Assembly (NCBI RefSeq): GCF_000948415.1
Contig: NZ_JYII01000020.1
Location: 186,001-250,000 of the forward strand
DNA: 64,000 bases
Direction: 5' to 3'
Origin: Thalassospira sp. HJ
GTDB taxonomy: Bacteria > Pseudomonadota > Alphaproteobacteria > Rhodospirillales > Thalassospiraceae
The notes under the pieces are model-generated. The model saw only the letters and a list, made by a program, of their open reading frames with translations. It was not told where the DNA came from and made no database searches. Below, piece by piece: positions 18,803 to 28,001 of the stretch. The position numbers and the translations under genes were made by a program. How positions within the stretch are numbered: the stretch's first letter is position 1; each line of letters starts with the position of its first letter.

Positions 18803-21800
18803 TCAGCCAAATGTCAAAATATGGTCGGGCAACTCCACCATCCACGGCCCGTTGGTCCAGAGGATGAAACACCTGACCTTCTTGCCCGGATACATCTGCG
18901 CCAAGGCTGCGCGATAGATCGACATCTGGCGGCGGTAGGCACGTGGCGTGTCCTCAACATCGCGGGGGGGCGGACGATTGGTTTTGTAATCGACAATCAT
19001 CACTTCATCATCACGCACCACAAGCCGGTCAATCTGGGCGGAAACCACATCCCCGCCAACAATCCCGACCAAAGGCACCTCAGCCCGCGACCCGGGCGCA
19101 AAGACCGGTGCGAAATCCGGATTATCGAAAATGCCCAGCGTTTCATTGGCGATTTCCACCTGCAGATCAGCATCAAGCGCATGGATTGGCTGGGCGAGGA
19201 AACGCTCCGCCGCCTTCTGGCGGGCCTGTTCCGGCAGATCGGGCAAGAGTTCCAGCAGCTTGTGGATCAGAAGGCCACGCTTGAAGCTTTGTCCCTGATC
19301 ACCGCCAAGCGGGGATTGAACCGCCGGTTCGTCCTCAAGCGGGCGACTGGGGGCAAGTGGCTTGGGCGGGAAAGATTCCTCGGGGGCAACCGCGCGGATC
19401 AACTGACGTTTGGTGGATTGTTTTGAATCCGAAACATCATCCGTGCGATCGGGTTTTGGCGCCTGGCTTTGATCGGTTTCCCAGACCCAGCCTTCGCCGT
19501 TCCAGCCCGAACCGGAATAGGTGGAAAGATCGATCTGTGCTGGTTTGGCGTAGCCTTCCATCGCCTGGCTACACAGATTGTACCAGCAATGCTCGGGCGC
19601 CTTACGCCGCCCCTGCCAGCCGCAGATGTAAAGCCGGTCTTCAGCACGGGTGAGTGCGACATAAAGCAGGCGGTTATATTCCTGATCGCGTTTGAGCGCG
19701 ATGTCATCACGCAGGCGGGCAACAATATCGGTTTCAAGCGCCACGCGCGGCAACCAGAACATCAGGTTGCGATCTTCCTGCCAAAACAGGTTGGGGGCCT
19801 GTGTTGGAACCTGCATGGTGTCGGGCAGGAAGACGATGGGGGCCTGCAGACCCTTGGCACCATGGACGGTCATGATGCGGACTTCGTCACGCCCGCTTTG
19901 TTCAAGGTCACGCTTGATTTCAGCATCGCCGGCCATCAGCCAGTGCAAGAAGCCCTGCAATGTCGGGGCATGATCGGCCTCATAACCCATCGCGAGGTTG
20001 AGGAATTCGTCAATCGGGTCATTGGCCTCGATCCCCAAACGGCCGACAAGACGGGCGCGCACCCCACGGGCTTCTTCACCCCGACCGCCCAGAAGTTCGG
20101 CATAAAGTTCGAACGGGCGTTCGTAATCGACCCGGCCGAGCCACTTGAACAAAAAGGCGTAGGCACGCGCAAACGGTGATCCGTCTTCAACCGCGGCGGC
20201 CTTTTCACGCAACGCATGCCAAAGAGTTCTGGGGCGGTTATGGGCGATTTCAAACAGTTGATCATCATCAAGCCCGATCAGCGGGCTTTTGAGCACCTCG
20301 GCCAGGGTCAGGTCATCTTCGGGCATCAGCAGGAAGCGACCAAACGCCACCAGATCCATCACGGCGAGCTGATCGGTGATCTGCATACGGTCGACCCCGG
20401 CGACCGGAACGTTACGTTCCTTGAGCGCCTTGACGACCTCATCAACAAAGGCGGTACGACGGCGCACAAGGATCATGAAGTCGCCCGCGCGTACTGGACG
20501 ACTACGTGATGTCAGGGTTTCCTTTTCATCAATCGCATGGCGGATACGCCCGGCAATGACACGTGCCAGGCGGATTTCCGGATCTTCAAGGCGAACAATC
20601 CGGGTCGGCGGCGTCCAGGGGTCTTCGGCTTCGCGTTCTTCGGGTTCGACCGCCGGCCAAAGTTCAATCCGGCCAGCCTGCCCGACGCGGAACGGGCTGT
20701 GGAGAACATCCGCCCCGTCATCACCGACCCCCTGCTTGGCGACCGGGCCAGCAAAGACACGGTCCACCGTGCCCAGCACCGCGTCGGTGGAGCGGAACGA
20801 GATGTTCATGGGGACTTCACGCCAGTCAGCGGCAATTTCACGTGCCCGTTCGCGGAAATATCGGCGCATTTCGGCGAACTTTTCCGGATCGGCGCGCTGG
20901 AAGCTATAGATCGATTGCTTGGCGTCACCGACGGCAAAGATGGTGCGCGGCTTATCGGCATGGCGCCCGGCATCGATAAAGAATTCTTCCGCCAGAATAC
21001 GCACCACTTCCCACTGTTCGGGGTTGGTATCCTGCGCCTCGTCAATCAGGACGTGATCAAGGCCCTCGTCCAGCTTGAACAATACCCAGCCGGCAATCCC
21101 GGCCTGACGTTGCAGAAGCTGCAGGCTGGTGAGGATCAGGTCATCATAATCAAGGCGCGCATGCAGGGCCTTTTTGGTGGCATAGCGATCCAGCATCGCA
21201 TTGCCGATGGTAATCAGGGCCGAAGTCGCACCGGCCATGGCGGCGGCCTTACGTTGTCGGTCGACCTCAACCAACCGGGCGCATTCCTGCTCAAGCGCGT
21301 CGGCGCCCATCGGATGGTTTTCAGCCGCCCCCTTGGTGATCAGCTTGGCACGCGGTTCACCGGCCGTGGTGAAAAAGACGCTGCGATATTCGTTAAACAC
21401 CGCAAGGCGGTCTTCGACTGTTGTCTTTTCAAGGAATTGCGCCAATGCCGGGACGCGGGCGATATCGGTTTTGGTTCCGGCCTCAAGGGCAGCCAGCCCG
21501 CGCATCAAGCCATCACGATCAAAGGCATCATCGGAAAGGGCCTTGGTCAGGATGGTTTCATCATCAAGTCCGACCGGCACGCCAAGTGCCTTATAGACCG
21601 CATCGCGCATGCGGTTGGCCCCACCAAGATTGGTGAGCATGCGTTTAAGCCGACCACGTTCACGCGCCAGTTCGCTCATGACCTCGCCAAAGGCGCCTTC
21701 GCGGACCTGACCAGTGACGACCGACAGGGCATGGGCCAGATCATCGTCGCGGCCGGTGCGGGCGAATGCCAGGACCTCTTCCTGTACATCGGCCATGGTT

Positions 21801-22267
21801 TCAGCCGCTGTACGGTCATCCATGATTTCAAAATGCGGTGCCAGTCCGGCTTCCAGCGGGAAACGACGCAACAGCGACTGACAAAAGGCGTGAATGGTCT
21901 GGATTTTCATGCCGCCCGGCGCATCGAGCACCCGGGCAAACAGCTGGCGGGCGCGGATGGTTTCATCGGCACTGGGTGCTGTCCCCGCCAGATTGGCAAG
22001 ATCGGCCTGAAGATCGCGATCCTCCATCGTCGCCCAACGGCCCAGCCGTTCATTGACACGGTTGGCCATCTCGGCAGCAGCGGCCTTGGTAAAGGTCAGA
22101 CAGAGGATCCGATGCGGCTCTGTGCCCGAAAGCATCAGGCGCAATACCCGATCAGACAGCACCTTGGTCTTGCCCGCGCCGGCAGAGGCCGACACCCAGA
22201 CCGATGCATTCGGATCAGATGCATTGCGTTGCAGGACGTTGGGATCGGTTCCGCGCATTTCACTCAT
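18803..22267 (-). CDS. addA: AddA, helicase-nuclease subunit of the AddAB double-strand break repair enzyme
   Basis: A 1154-residue UvrD-like helicase with a C-terminal RecB-type nuclease. Walker A is SASAGAGKT (residues 26-34), followed by ILCLTFTKAAAAEMANRV. The helicase II motif is VLIDEAQDTNPEQW, and the late motifs include VRIMTVHGAKGLQAPIVFLP. The nuclease core MIVDYKTNRP lies near residue 1092. AddAB resects broken ends to load RecA. The ATG at 22267 overlaps the addB stop by 4 bp, so the two subunits are probably translationally coupled. Confidence 0.95.
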   Translation of the reverse strand: MSEMRGTDPNVLQRNASDPNASVWVSASAGAGKTKVLSDRVLRLMLSGTEPHRILCLTFTKAAAAEMANRVNERLGRWATMEDRDLQADLANLAGTAPSADETIRARQLFARVLDAPGGMKIQTIHAFCQSLLRRFPLEAGLAPHFEIMDDRTAAETMADVQEEVLAFARTGRDDDLAHALSVVTGQVREGAFGEVMSELARERGRLKRMLTNLGGANRMRDAVYKALGVPVGLDDETILTKALSDDAFDRDGLMRGLAALEAGTKTDIARVPALAQFLEKTTVEDRLAVFNEYRSVFFTTAGEPRAKLITKGAAENHPMGADALEQECARLVEVDRQRKAAAMAGATSALITIGNAMLDRYATKKALHARLDYDDLILTSLQLLQRQAGIAGWVLFKLDEGLDHVLIDEAQDTNPEQWEVVRILAEEFFIDAGRHADKPRTIFAVGDAKQSIYSFQRADPEKFAEMRRYFRERAREIAADWREVPMNISFRSTDAVLGTVDRVFAGPVAKQGVGDDGADVLHSPFRVGQAGRIELWPAVEPEEREAEDPWTPPTRIVRLEDPEIRLARVIAGRIRHAIDEKETLTSRSRPVRAGDFMILVRRRTAFVDEVVKALKERNVPVAGVDRMQITDQLAVMDLVAFGRFLLMPEDDLTLAEVLKSPLIGLDDDQLFEIAHNRPRTLWHALREKAAAVEDGSPFARAYAFLFKWLGRVDYERPFELYAELLGGRGEEARGVRARLVGRLGIEANDPIDEFLNLAMGYEADHAPTLQGFLHWLMAGDAEIKRDLEQSGRDEVRIMTVHGAKGLQAPIVFLPDTMQVPTQAPNLFWQEDRNLMFWLPRVALETDIVARLRDDIALKRDQEYNRLLYVALTRAEDRLYICGWQGRRKAPEHCWYNLCSQAMEGYAKPAQIDLSTYSGSGWNGEGWVWETDQSQAPKPDRTDDVSDSKQSTKRQLIRAVAPEESFPPKPLAPSRPLEDEPAVQSPLGGDQGQSFKRGLLIHKLLELLPDLPEQARQKAAERFLAQPIHALDADLQVEIANETLGIFDNPDFAPVFAPGSRAEVPLVGIVGGDVVSAQIDRLVVRDDEVMIVDYKTNRPPPRDVEDTPRAYRRQMSIYRAALAQMYPGKKVRCFILWTNGPWMVELPDHILTFG

Positions 22268-25200
22268 GACGCATCGCCCTCCCCGCCACTATCAACGTCA
22301 TCAAGCTCTTCGACATCCTCGCTGCCCATCCATTCACGCAAACGGGCGAGATGGACATAGTCGGAGTATTTCGGCGCGTGATCGGGATGCGGAACACTCA
22401 GGTATGGTGTCTCAGGATCGGCAAAGGCCGCAGCCAAGCCATTCACGCCATCTACCGCTGCGTGGGCAAGTTCGGCCGGTGTGGTTTTCATCCGGCCTGT
22501 ATTGATCTCAACGATCTCACCCGCCGGATCGCCGCCCGAGAGTTTCCAGAACGCCATGCTGGCCGGGGGACCGGCGGGCACATCGCCAAAGCCACCCTTT
22601 TCGGCAATCGCGGCCTCAAGCGGTAGTTGCGGAGCAAAACCGTTGGCAACATCACCCTGACTGGGCGGGGCGCCGGTTTTATAGTCAATGATCGCAATGC
22701 CGCCATCGCGCAGAGCATCAATGCGGTCAGCCCTTGCATAGACCTGAAAACCGCTGCTGGTATCAAGGGTTCCGGCCTGCTCGGTATAGGATTTCCGCAC
22801 GGCATCGCGACGCGCGGCTTCGGTCTGGATGAACCATTTGGCGATGCGCTCGAACCGTGGCCACCAGAAGGCCCAAAGACCAGGGCGTGCGGCCAGCGGT
22901 TTGAACACTTCACGGCCAATAATCAGCAATTCCTGTTCGCCATCGGGTGGCAAATGTTCGGGATGACGGGCGATGAATTGATCAAGGGCCTCGTGGATCA
23001 GGTTGCCGTAATCGGCTGCACCGGGATCCTCATCAACACCATCAAGCTTGCGCAGACCCAGGATATGACGGGCATAAATCGCATAAGGGTCACGCATCCA
23101 TGTTTCGATCTGGGTCACCGACAGGCGATCCGGGCGGGCCGATACCGGTGGTTTGGGTGCCGGGCGACCGATTTTAACCCGCATGTCAGGTGCCGGTTCG
23201 TCAATCAGATCGGCCAGTGCACGCCATTCGACCGCATCGGGTTTTTCCATCGAAACGCCGGATTTGCGCAGAATGTTTTCAATCCGTAACAACCAGCGCG
23301 ACGGCACGGTCGGCGTGCCTTCGATACGCAAGGCACGGGTCATCACCACATTGGGCGAACAAAACAGCTGCTGGAAATCATGGGCCGATTGCCCGACCCG
23401 GTGTTCGGGGGCAGGCAGGCCGAAATTACGGCGCATCGGGCGGCTCATCCACGGATCAGCGCCGGCTTCCGGCGGCCAGACGCCTTCATTAAGACCACCC
23501 AGAATGGTCAGATCGGCTTGCTGCATCTGGGCTTCGACCGTTCCCCAGATAAACAGACGCGGATGTTTGCCATAGCGCGGACGCACCGCCCGATCTGCCA
23601 TAAGCGCATCCAGAAACGCGCCATACCGGTTGCCCGGCATCGAGGCAAAATCAGCAAGTGCGTTCAGCAATTCATGGACAAAATCCGCCAATGCCTCACC
23701 CGCTTCGCCGCGCCACAGGCGATCAGCCCCGGTTTGGGTGTCGCTGGCTGCCAATGCCTCCGCCGCAGTTATGTGACAGCGCAGCAGATGCACCGGCGCA
23801 TGGGTTTTATCACCGGTCAGGTCATCAAGCGCATCAAGACAGGTTTTAAAACGGGCGACCAGATCGCTCAGCCGCGCATGATCATCGCGAATGCGCTCGA
23901 TCCGGCCAATGGTGCTGTCTGATCCGGATGCGCCAAGTCGCGCCACGGTATCCTCGCACCAGCCATCGAGGGCGGTTTGCAACCCATCCAATCCCGGCCC
24001 CGGTCGGGCACCGCGCAGAACTTCCTTTTCGAGCAGGCGGGTCAGAACGCGGAAGGTCTCGGGTGACAGACCCGCTGCCGACAATGGGTGTTTCAGCAGT
24101 TCCAAAAGCGGAACCGGGGCGAATTCTTCCTGAACGGCGCGCACGACCAAACGAAGATAGATCGCCGGTGCCGTGTCATGCAGCGGGATACCCGCCGAGT
24201 CATCAATTTCGACCTCCCACCGGCGGAGTTCCGTCGCCACACGACGGGCAAGGCCACGATCAGGTGTCACCAGTGCGCAGGTCTTTTCAGGATGTTCGAG
24301 CGCCTCGCGCATCATAAGCGCAATCGTGGTTGCCTCTTCACGTGCGCCGGAGCAATCAACACGCAAAACGCCATCCATCACATCCGGCGCAAAACCTGTG
24401 ATATGGCGCCAGTGATGGGTGGTTTTGGCGGGCCTGAGCGCCTCACGGGCAAGACGGCGACGTTCGATGGTGGCATCGCTTTCGGGGTCAAGGGCCGGCC
24501 AGGGCAGAACACTATCGGCGTGACGGCCAATATGGCCAAGCGTCTTGCCCAGTAGATGTTGCGGATGGGCGGCATCATCGGCAATCGCCGCCCAGTCTTC
24601 GTGGCTCAGCCCCGCCATCAGACCGGGCAGAACCACCCGGCCCTGTGGCATGGCGAGAACTGCCTTCATCAAATCGCGCAAGGCCGGAAACGGCCCGGTG
24701 GAGCCAACAATCAGAACCGGCGTTTCGGGCGGCTTTTCAGCCCAAAGCGCGATCTGTGCCGCAATCAGCGCATTGCGCCGCATGGCCCGGTCACTGACAT
24801 CCTGCGAAGCCAGAATCCCCGGCCAGTGGATGGTGAGAATTTGCAGAAATTCGAGGGTGAGCTGCCAGTGTTCGGCGAATTCTTCGGGCACCAGTCCCTT
24901 AAGATCGTCAAAGGCGCAGTTTTCGGTTTGCACCTGATCAAGAAAGCGTGCGAGTTCCCCGGCAAGTCGGGCGGCCTGATCGGCGGTCGGCTTTTCACCA
25001 CGATGATCGGGACGGCCCATGATGAGCTGGGTCAGAAGCAACTTGCGCTGCAGATCGGGGATGGCGGGGGGCAGGTCGAGGGCCGCCTGTTCGCCGCCCG
25101 CACCATAAATCGCCAGTTCATCTTCATCCGCCTCACCGAGTGGACGAATGGTCGGAAGCAGGGTCACGGCACCTTGCGATTGCCGCAGGAAAGCATCGCG

Positions 25201-25416
25201 CATCACCTTGGCGGAACGACGATTGGGCACCATCAGGACATAGTCAGGCAGCGCATCTGACTGATCAGCGGTTTCAGCCATCAGTTGTTTGGCAATCAAA
25301 TCGGCAAAGGCAACGCCGGGCGGAATGAAAAACAGGTTTGAGGGTGGCGAAGCCTGCCCGGCGAAGGAGGCTTCGTCATATTCGGGCGCGTCCATGTAAT
25401 CAAACAGGTCGGCCAT
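22264..25416 (-). CDS. addB: AddB, nuclease subunit of AddAB (alphaproteobacterial type)
   Basis: A 1050-residue partner of AddA. The N-terminal part looks like an inactivated helicase fold; the alphaproteobacterial form opens with FFIPPGVAFADLIAKQL and VPNRRSAKVMRDAF. A second RecB-family nuclease domain is near residue 910 (IAIIDYKTGAPPS). No cysteine is seen in the last 160 residues, so the iron-sulfur staple known from Bacillus AddB appears to be missing. The ATG at 25416 shares one base with the murU stop; an in-frame TTG one codon earlier is less likely. Confidence 0.93.
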   Translation of the reverse strand: MADLFDYMDAPEYDEASFAGQASPPSNLFFIPPGVAFADLIAKQLMAETADQSDALPDYVLMVPNRRSAKVMRDAFLRQSQGAVTLLPTIRPLGEADEDELAIYGAGGEQAALDLPPAIPDLQRKLLLTQLIMGRPDHRGEKPTADQAARLAGELARFLDQVQTENCAFDDLKGLVPEEFAEHWQLTLEFLQILTIHWPGILASQDVSDRAMRRNALIAAQIALWAEKPPETPVLIVGSTGPFPALRDLMKAVLAMPQGRVVLPGLMAGLSHEDWAAIADDAAHPQHLLGKTLGHIGRHADSVLPWPALDPESDATIERRRLAREALRPAKTTHHWRHITGFAPDVMDGVLRVDCSGAREEATTIALMMREALEHPEKTCALVTPDRGLARRVATELRRWEVEIDDSAGIPLHDTAPAIYLRLVVRAVQEEFAPVPLLELLKHPLSAAGLSPETFRVLTRLLEKEVLRGARPGPGLDGLQTALDGWCEDTVARLGASGSDSTIGRIERIRDDHARLSDLVARFKTCLDALDDLTGDKTHAPVHLLRCHITAAEALAASDTQTGADRLWRGEAGEALADFVHELLNALADFASMPGNRYGAFLDALMADRAVRPRYGKHPRLFIWGTVEAQMQQADLTILGGLNEGVWPPEAGADPWMSRPMRRNFGLPAPEHRVGQSAHDFQQLFCSPNVVMTRALRIEGTPTVPSRWLLRIENILRKSGVSMEKPDAVEWRALADLIDEPAPDMRVKIGRPAPKPPVSARPDRLSVTQIETWMRDPYAIYARHILGLRKLDGVDEDPGAADYGNLIHEALDQFIARHPEHLPPDGEQELLIIGREVFKPLAARPGLWAFWWPRFERIAKWFIQTEAARRDAVRKSYTEQAGTLDTSSGFQVYARADRIDALRDGGIAIIDYKTGAPPSQGDVANGFAPQLPLEAAIAEKGGFGDVPAGPPASMAFWKLSGGDPAGEIVEINTGRMKTTPAELAHAAVDGVNGLAAAFADPETPYLSVPHPDHAPKYSDYVHLARLREWMGSEDVEELDDVDSGGEGDAS

Positions 25417-26177
25417 CAAACCCCCCCGGATGCGGCTTTCTTGGCGCGCTCAACCTCAAGCGCCTTGGCGATGACAGGCTCGGAATCCTTGAGCGCCTCG
25501 GGCGTGCCGATATGGAAATATCCGCCATCATGCACCAGACCATAACACCGACCCGCCGCCAGTGCCTTGTCATAAACGACATTGAGCGACCAGGCACCAT
25601 CAGGCGTGTGTTCAAACAGATGCGGTGCCAAGACCTGCACACCTGTAAAGAAATAAGGGGCTGACGGCGCTTCACCGCGCCGTTTGAGCCGCCCGTCGAC
25701 CTGCCAGAAGAAATCGCCAGCCCCGTCATAACCATAACCGTCTGCCACCGGATAAAGAGCCAGAAGCGCGTCCATATGGTCAGGGTCAAAGGCATTGATC
25801 AGGCGATCAAACAGTGGCTCAGCACCCTCCGTCCAGAAGACATCGGCATTGGCAATCAGAACCGCATCGTCATTAAGCTTCGAGAGCGCATTTTTCACCC
25901 CGCCGCCGGTTTCAAGCAGATCAATTTCGGGCGAGGTGACAATGGCGGGCGCGGTTCTGTCGCCAACATGATCAATGATCTGCTGACCAAGATAGTGCGC
26001 ATTGACCACCGCCTGCGTGACACCGGCGTTTGCCAGTTTATCAAGCACGTGATCGAGCATCGGCTTGCCTGCGACCGATATCAGCGGCTTTGGCACCGTA
26101 TCGGTGATCGGGCGCATGCGCTTGCCAAGGCCCGCCGCCAGAACCATGGCCTGTGCCTTTGTTTCTGGTGCGCTCAT
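25416..26177 (-). CDS. murU: N-acetylmuramate-1-phosphate uridylyltransferase MurU-like nucleotidyltransferase
   Basis: A 253-residue nucleotidyltransferase. The N-terminal signature MVLAAGLGKRMRPITDTVPK (residues 11-30) is the family's nucleotide-binding loop, followed by IANADVFWTEG with the metal-binding aspartate. Paired with the AmgK-like kinase just upstream (4-bp overlap), it would form the peptidoglycan recycling bypass in which MurNAc-1-P becomes UDP-MurNAc. That bypass avoids de novo MurA and is linked to fosfomycin tolerance in Pseudomonas and Caulobacter. Alone, the sequence could be another sugar-1-phosphate nucleotidyltransferase; the pairing makes MurU most likely. Confidence 0.87.
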   Translation of the reverse strand: MSAPETKAQAMVLAAGLGKRMRPITDTVPKPLISVAGKPMLDHVLDKLANAGVTQAVVNAHYLGQQIIDHVGDRTAPAIVTSPEIDLLETGGGVKNALSKLNDDAVLIANADVFWTEGAEPLFDRLINAFDPDHMDALLALYPVADGYGYDGAGDFFWQVDGRLKRRGEAPSAPYFFTGVQVLAPHLFEHTPDGAWSLNVVYDKALAAGRCYGLVHDGGYFHIGTPEALKDSEPVIAKALEVERAKKAASGGV

Positions 26178-27298
26178 GGGTTTGCCTCTTTGCCGGATGG
26201 GGTTTGGTTTTTCACAAGTGCCGGGGCGGTGCGGGCATCAGTCGGGATATGGGCATCCACCCAATCCTGAAGGGCTGGCAAGTGATCAGAAGCCCCGCGC
26301 AGGATCATGTCCCAGCAGCGCGGGATAAAATCGAAATAGCGGGTCTTTCCGGCCTTGATCGCAAGCCAGCCAAACCGGCCAAGGATGCGGAAATTACGCA
26401 CCATCGAGGTCGCAATATAGGCCGTTTCGAAATCAGAACGATCAATATCGGGGAACGCCGCGAGATAGAATTCCTTCATTCGGGTTTCAAGATCCGGGCC
26501 GATATCATGGCGCACATCGCGCAGGAGCGATCCCAGATCATAGGGCCTTGGTGCAATGGCCGCGTCCTGAAAATCAATGATGCCGCAATCGTCACCACCC
26601 TCGCCATTTTCGACCAGCATCAGGTTATCAACATGATAATCGCGGTGAATGATCACTTCCCCCACCTGCCAGCAGAGTGGTAAGACAGTTTCAAGAAGCT
26701 GATCAAAAGCGGTACTTGCCGCCTCGCGCTTGGCCGCATACGGGATGATCAATGGCAGATAATCGGTCTTGAAGCTTGCGAGCATGCGACGCAGGTTTTC
26801 CGGACCATAGCGCACGAGCCCGCAATCCTTCATTCCGCCGCCGTCGCAGAAGCGATGCAGGGTGATCAGCTGTTCAACCGCACGCAGGTAAAGCGCATCC
26901 TCCGTTGTGCCATCAAGCATTGCGCTCCCTTGAAACGCCTCGGTAAAGGTGATGTCACCGAAATCCTCGATCAGGACCAACCCACGCTTTTCATCCGCCG
27001 CGTAGATTTCCGGCACCCGCCAACCGGCCTTTTGAAACAGGCTTGTTGTTTGCAAAACCGGAGAAACCGAGGCCGGGCGTTCGGGACTGTCATGAATGCC
27101 ATGCGGATCGACATAAATGGCCGAGGGCGGAAAATCCATCAGAAGGGCGGTGTCATGACGCCGTTCAAGACGGAAATATTTCCGGGCCGAGGCATCATCA
27201 ACCAGCGGCATGACCTGCGCGTTTTGCCAGCTGCAGGTGACCAAGAAATCCTGGCGTTCGGCATTGCGGCGTTCCTGATCGGGGCTTGCGCGGTTCAT
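26174..27298 (-). CDS. amgK: N-acetylmuramate/N-acetylglucosamine kinase AmgK-like phosphotransferase
   Basis: A 374-residue kinase of the aminoglycoside phosphotransferase fold. The catalytic loop is IIHRDYHVDNLM (His218, Asp220, Asn225) and the metal-binding IIDFQDA carries Asp242. In the AmgK-MurU route it phosphorylates the anomeric carbon of MurNAc or GlcNAc recovered from the wall. The start at 27298 gives a 4-bp ATGA overlap with tsaE; a longer reading to 27337 runs deeper into tsaE and is rejected. It overlaps murU by 4 bp. It is not a likely antibiotic resistance gene despite the family name. Confidence 0.87.
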   Translation of the reverse strand: MNRASPDQERRNAERQDFLVTCSWQNAQVMPLVDDASARKYFRLERRHDTALLMDFPPSAIYVDPHGIHDSPERPASVSPVLQTTSLFQKAGWRVPEIYAADEKRGLVLIEDFGDITFTEAFQGSAMLDGTTEDALYLRAVEQLITLHRFCDGGGMKDCGLVRYGPENLRRMLASFKTDYLPLIIPYAAKREAASTAFDQLLETVLPLCWQVGEVIIHRDYHVDNLMLVENGEGGDDCGIIDFQDAAIAPRPYDLGSLLRDVRHDIGPDLETRMKEFYLAAFPDIDRSDFETAYIATSMVRNFRILGRFGWLAIKAGKTRYFDFIPRCWDMILRGASDHLPALQDWVDAHIPTDARTAPALVKNQTPSGKEANP

Positions 27299-27771
27299 GA
27301 CGGGCTTACCACCAGAGCATTGATCCGCGCGGTCCATTCTTCGCCATGCGGTTCAAGCTTGAACACACGACCATCCGGGGTCGATCCGGGTTCGATATGA
27401 ATATCAAGACGGTTTTCCGGGGTAAGATATTCCAAGCGATCCGGCCATTCGATCAGGCTGATGGCATCCGAAAAGGCATCCTCGATATCCAATTCATGGA
27501 CTTCTTCGGGATCAGACAAACGATAAAGGTCAAAATGCCAGACCGGCACGCGATCAAGCTCATAGATCTGTACCAGTGTGAAAGTCGGACTGGGGACTTC
27601 TTCATGCGGGTTATTGGCCACCGCCCGGATGAAGGCCCGGCAAAAGGCGCTTTTGCCCATGCCCAGTGTTCCGTGCATCAAGATCACATCGCCTGCCCTG
27701 GCAACAGCGGCAAGCTTGGCGGCAAGGGCTTCGGTCCCGTTCTGATCGCTGACAGTGACTGTCCTGGTCAT
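27295..27771 (-). CDS. tsaE: tRNA threonylcarbamoyladenosine synthesis ATPase TsaE
   Basis: A 158-residue P-loop protein with Walker A GTLGMGKS (residues 34-41) and the family stretches SPTFTLVQIYE, VWHFDLYRL and IEWPDRLEYL. TsaE powers the TsaB-TsaD complex that attaches threonylcarbamoyl to A37 of ANN-decoding tRNAs. tsaD is about 20 kb away in this window, in another operon. The ATG at 27771 begins the minus-strand operon tsaE-amgK-murU-addB-addA, in which every junction overlaps by 1-4 bp. Confidence 0.94.
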   Translation of the reverse strand: MTRTVTVSDQNGTEALAAKLAAVARAGDVILMHGTLGMGKSAFCRAFIRAVANNPHEEVPSPTFTLVQIYELDRVPVWHFDLYRLSDPEEVHELDIEDAFSDAISLIEWPDRLEYLTPENRLDIHIEPGSTPDGRVFKLEPHGEEWTARINALVVSPS

Positions 27772-27892
27772 GATGTCCGTCTTTTGAATGGCTCTTGCAC
27801 TCTGTTTTAGGGGGTTGATGCGGCCTTTCGCAATGAGTTTTGGCCCATGTGCTGCAATTCACGGCGCAAAGCCGGAAAAAGGCCGGTTTACA

Positions 27893-27921
27893 TTGCGATA
27901 TCGTGCCCCAGATGCTATCTG
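27893..27921 (+). promoter_or_regulatory. possible promoter of the ferredoxin-NADP reductase gene
   Basis: TTGCGA, a 17-bp spacer and TATCTG lie about 80 bp before the start codon. Both hexamers deviate from consensus; no other candidate in the gap is better. Confidence 0.33.
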
Positions 27922-28001
27922 GCTGCATAAGAAATCCCGCACACCGCCGGGCTTGGGGTCAGCACCCTACCCAAATTCGATTTTATTTGGATGGAAGAAG
28001 T

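Noticed and set aside
20537-22360. 607-codon open frame on the plus strand
   Set aside because: Antisense to addA, whose helicase and nuclease motifs are all in place.
26174-27298. Aminoglycoside resistance gene
   Set aside because: The kinase fold is shared, but overlap with murU and tsaE and the family pattern fit the AmgK wall-recycling kinase.
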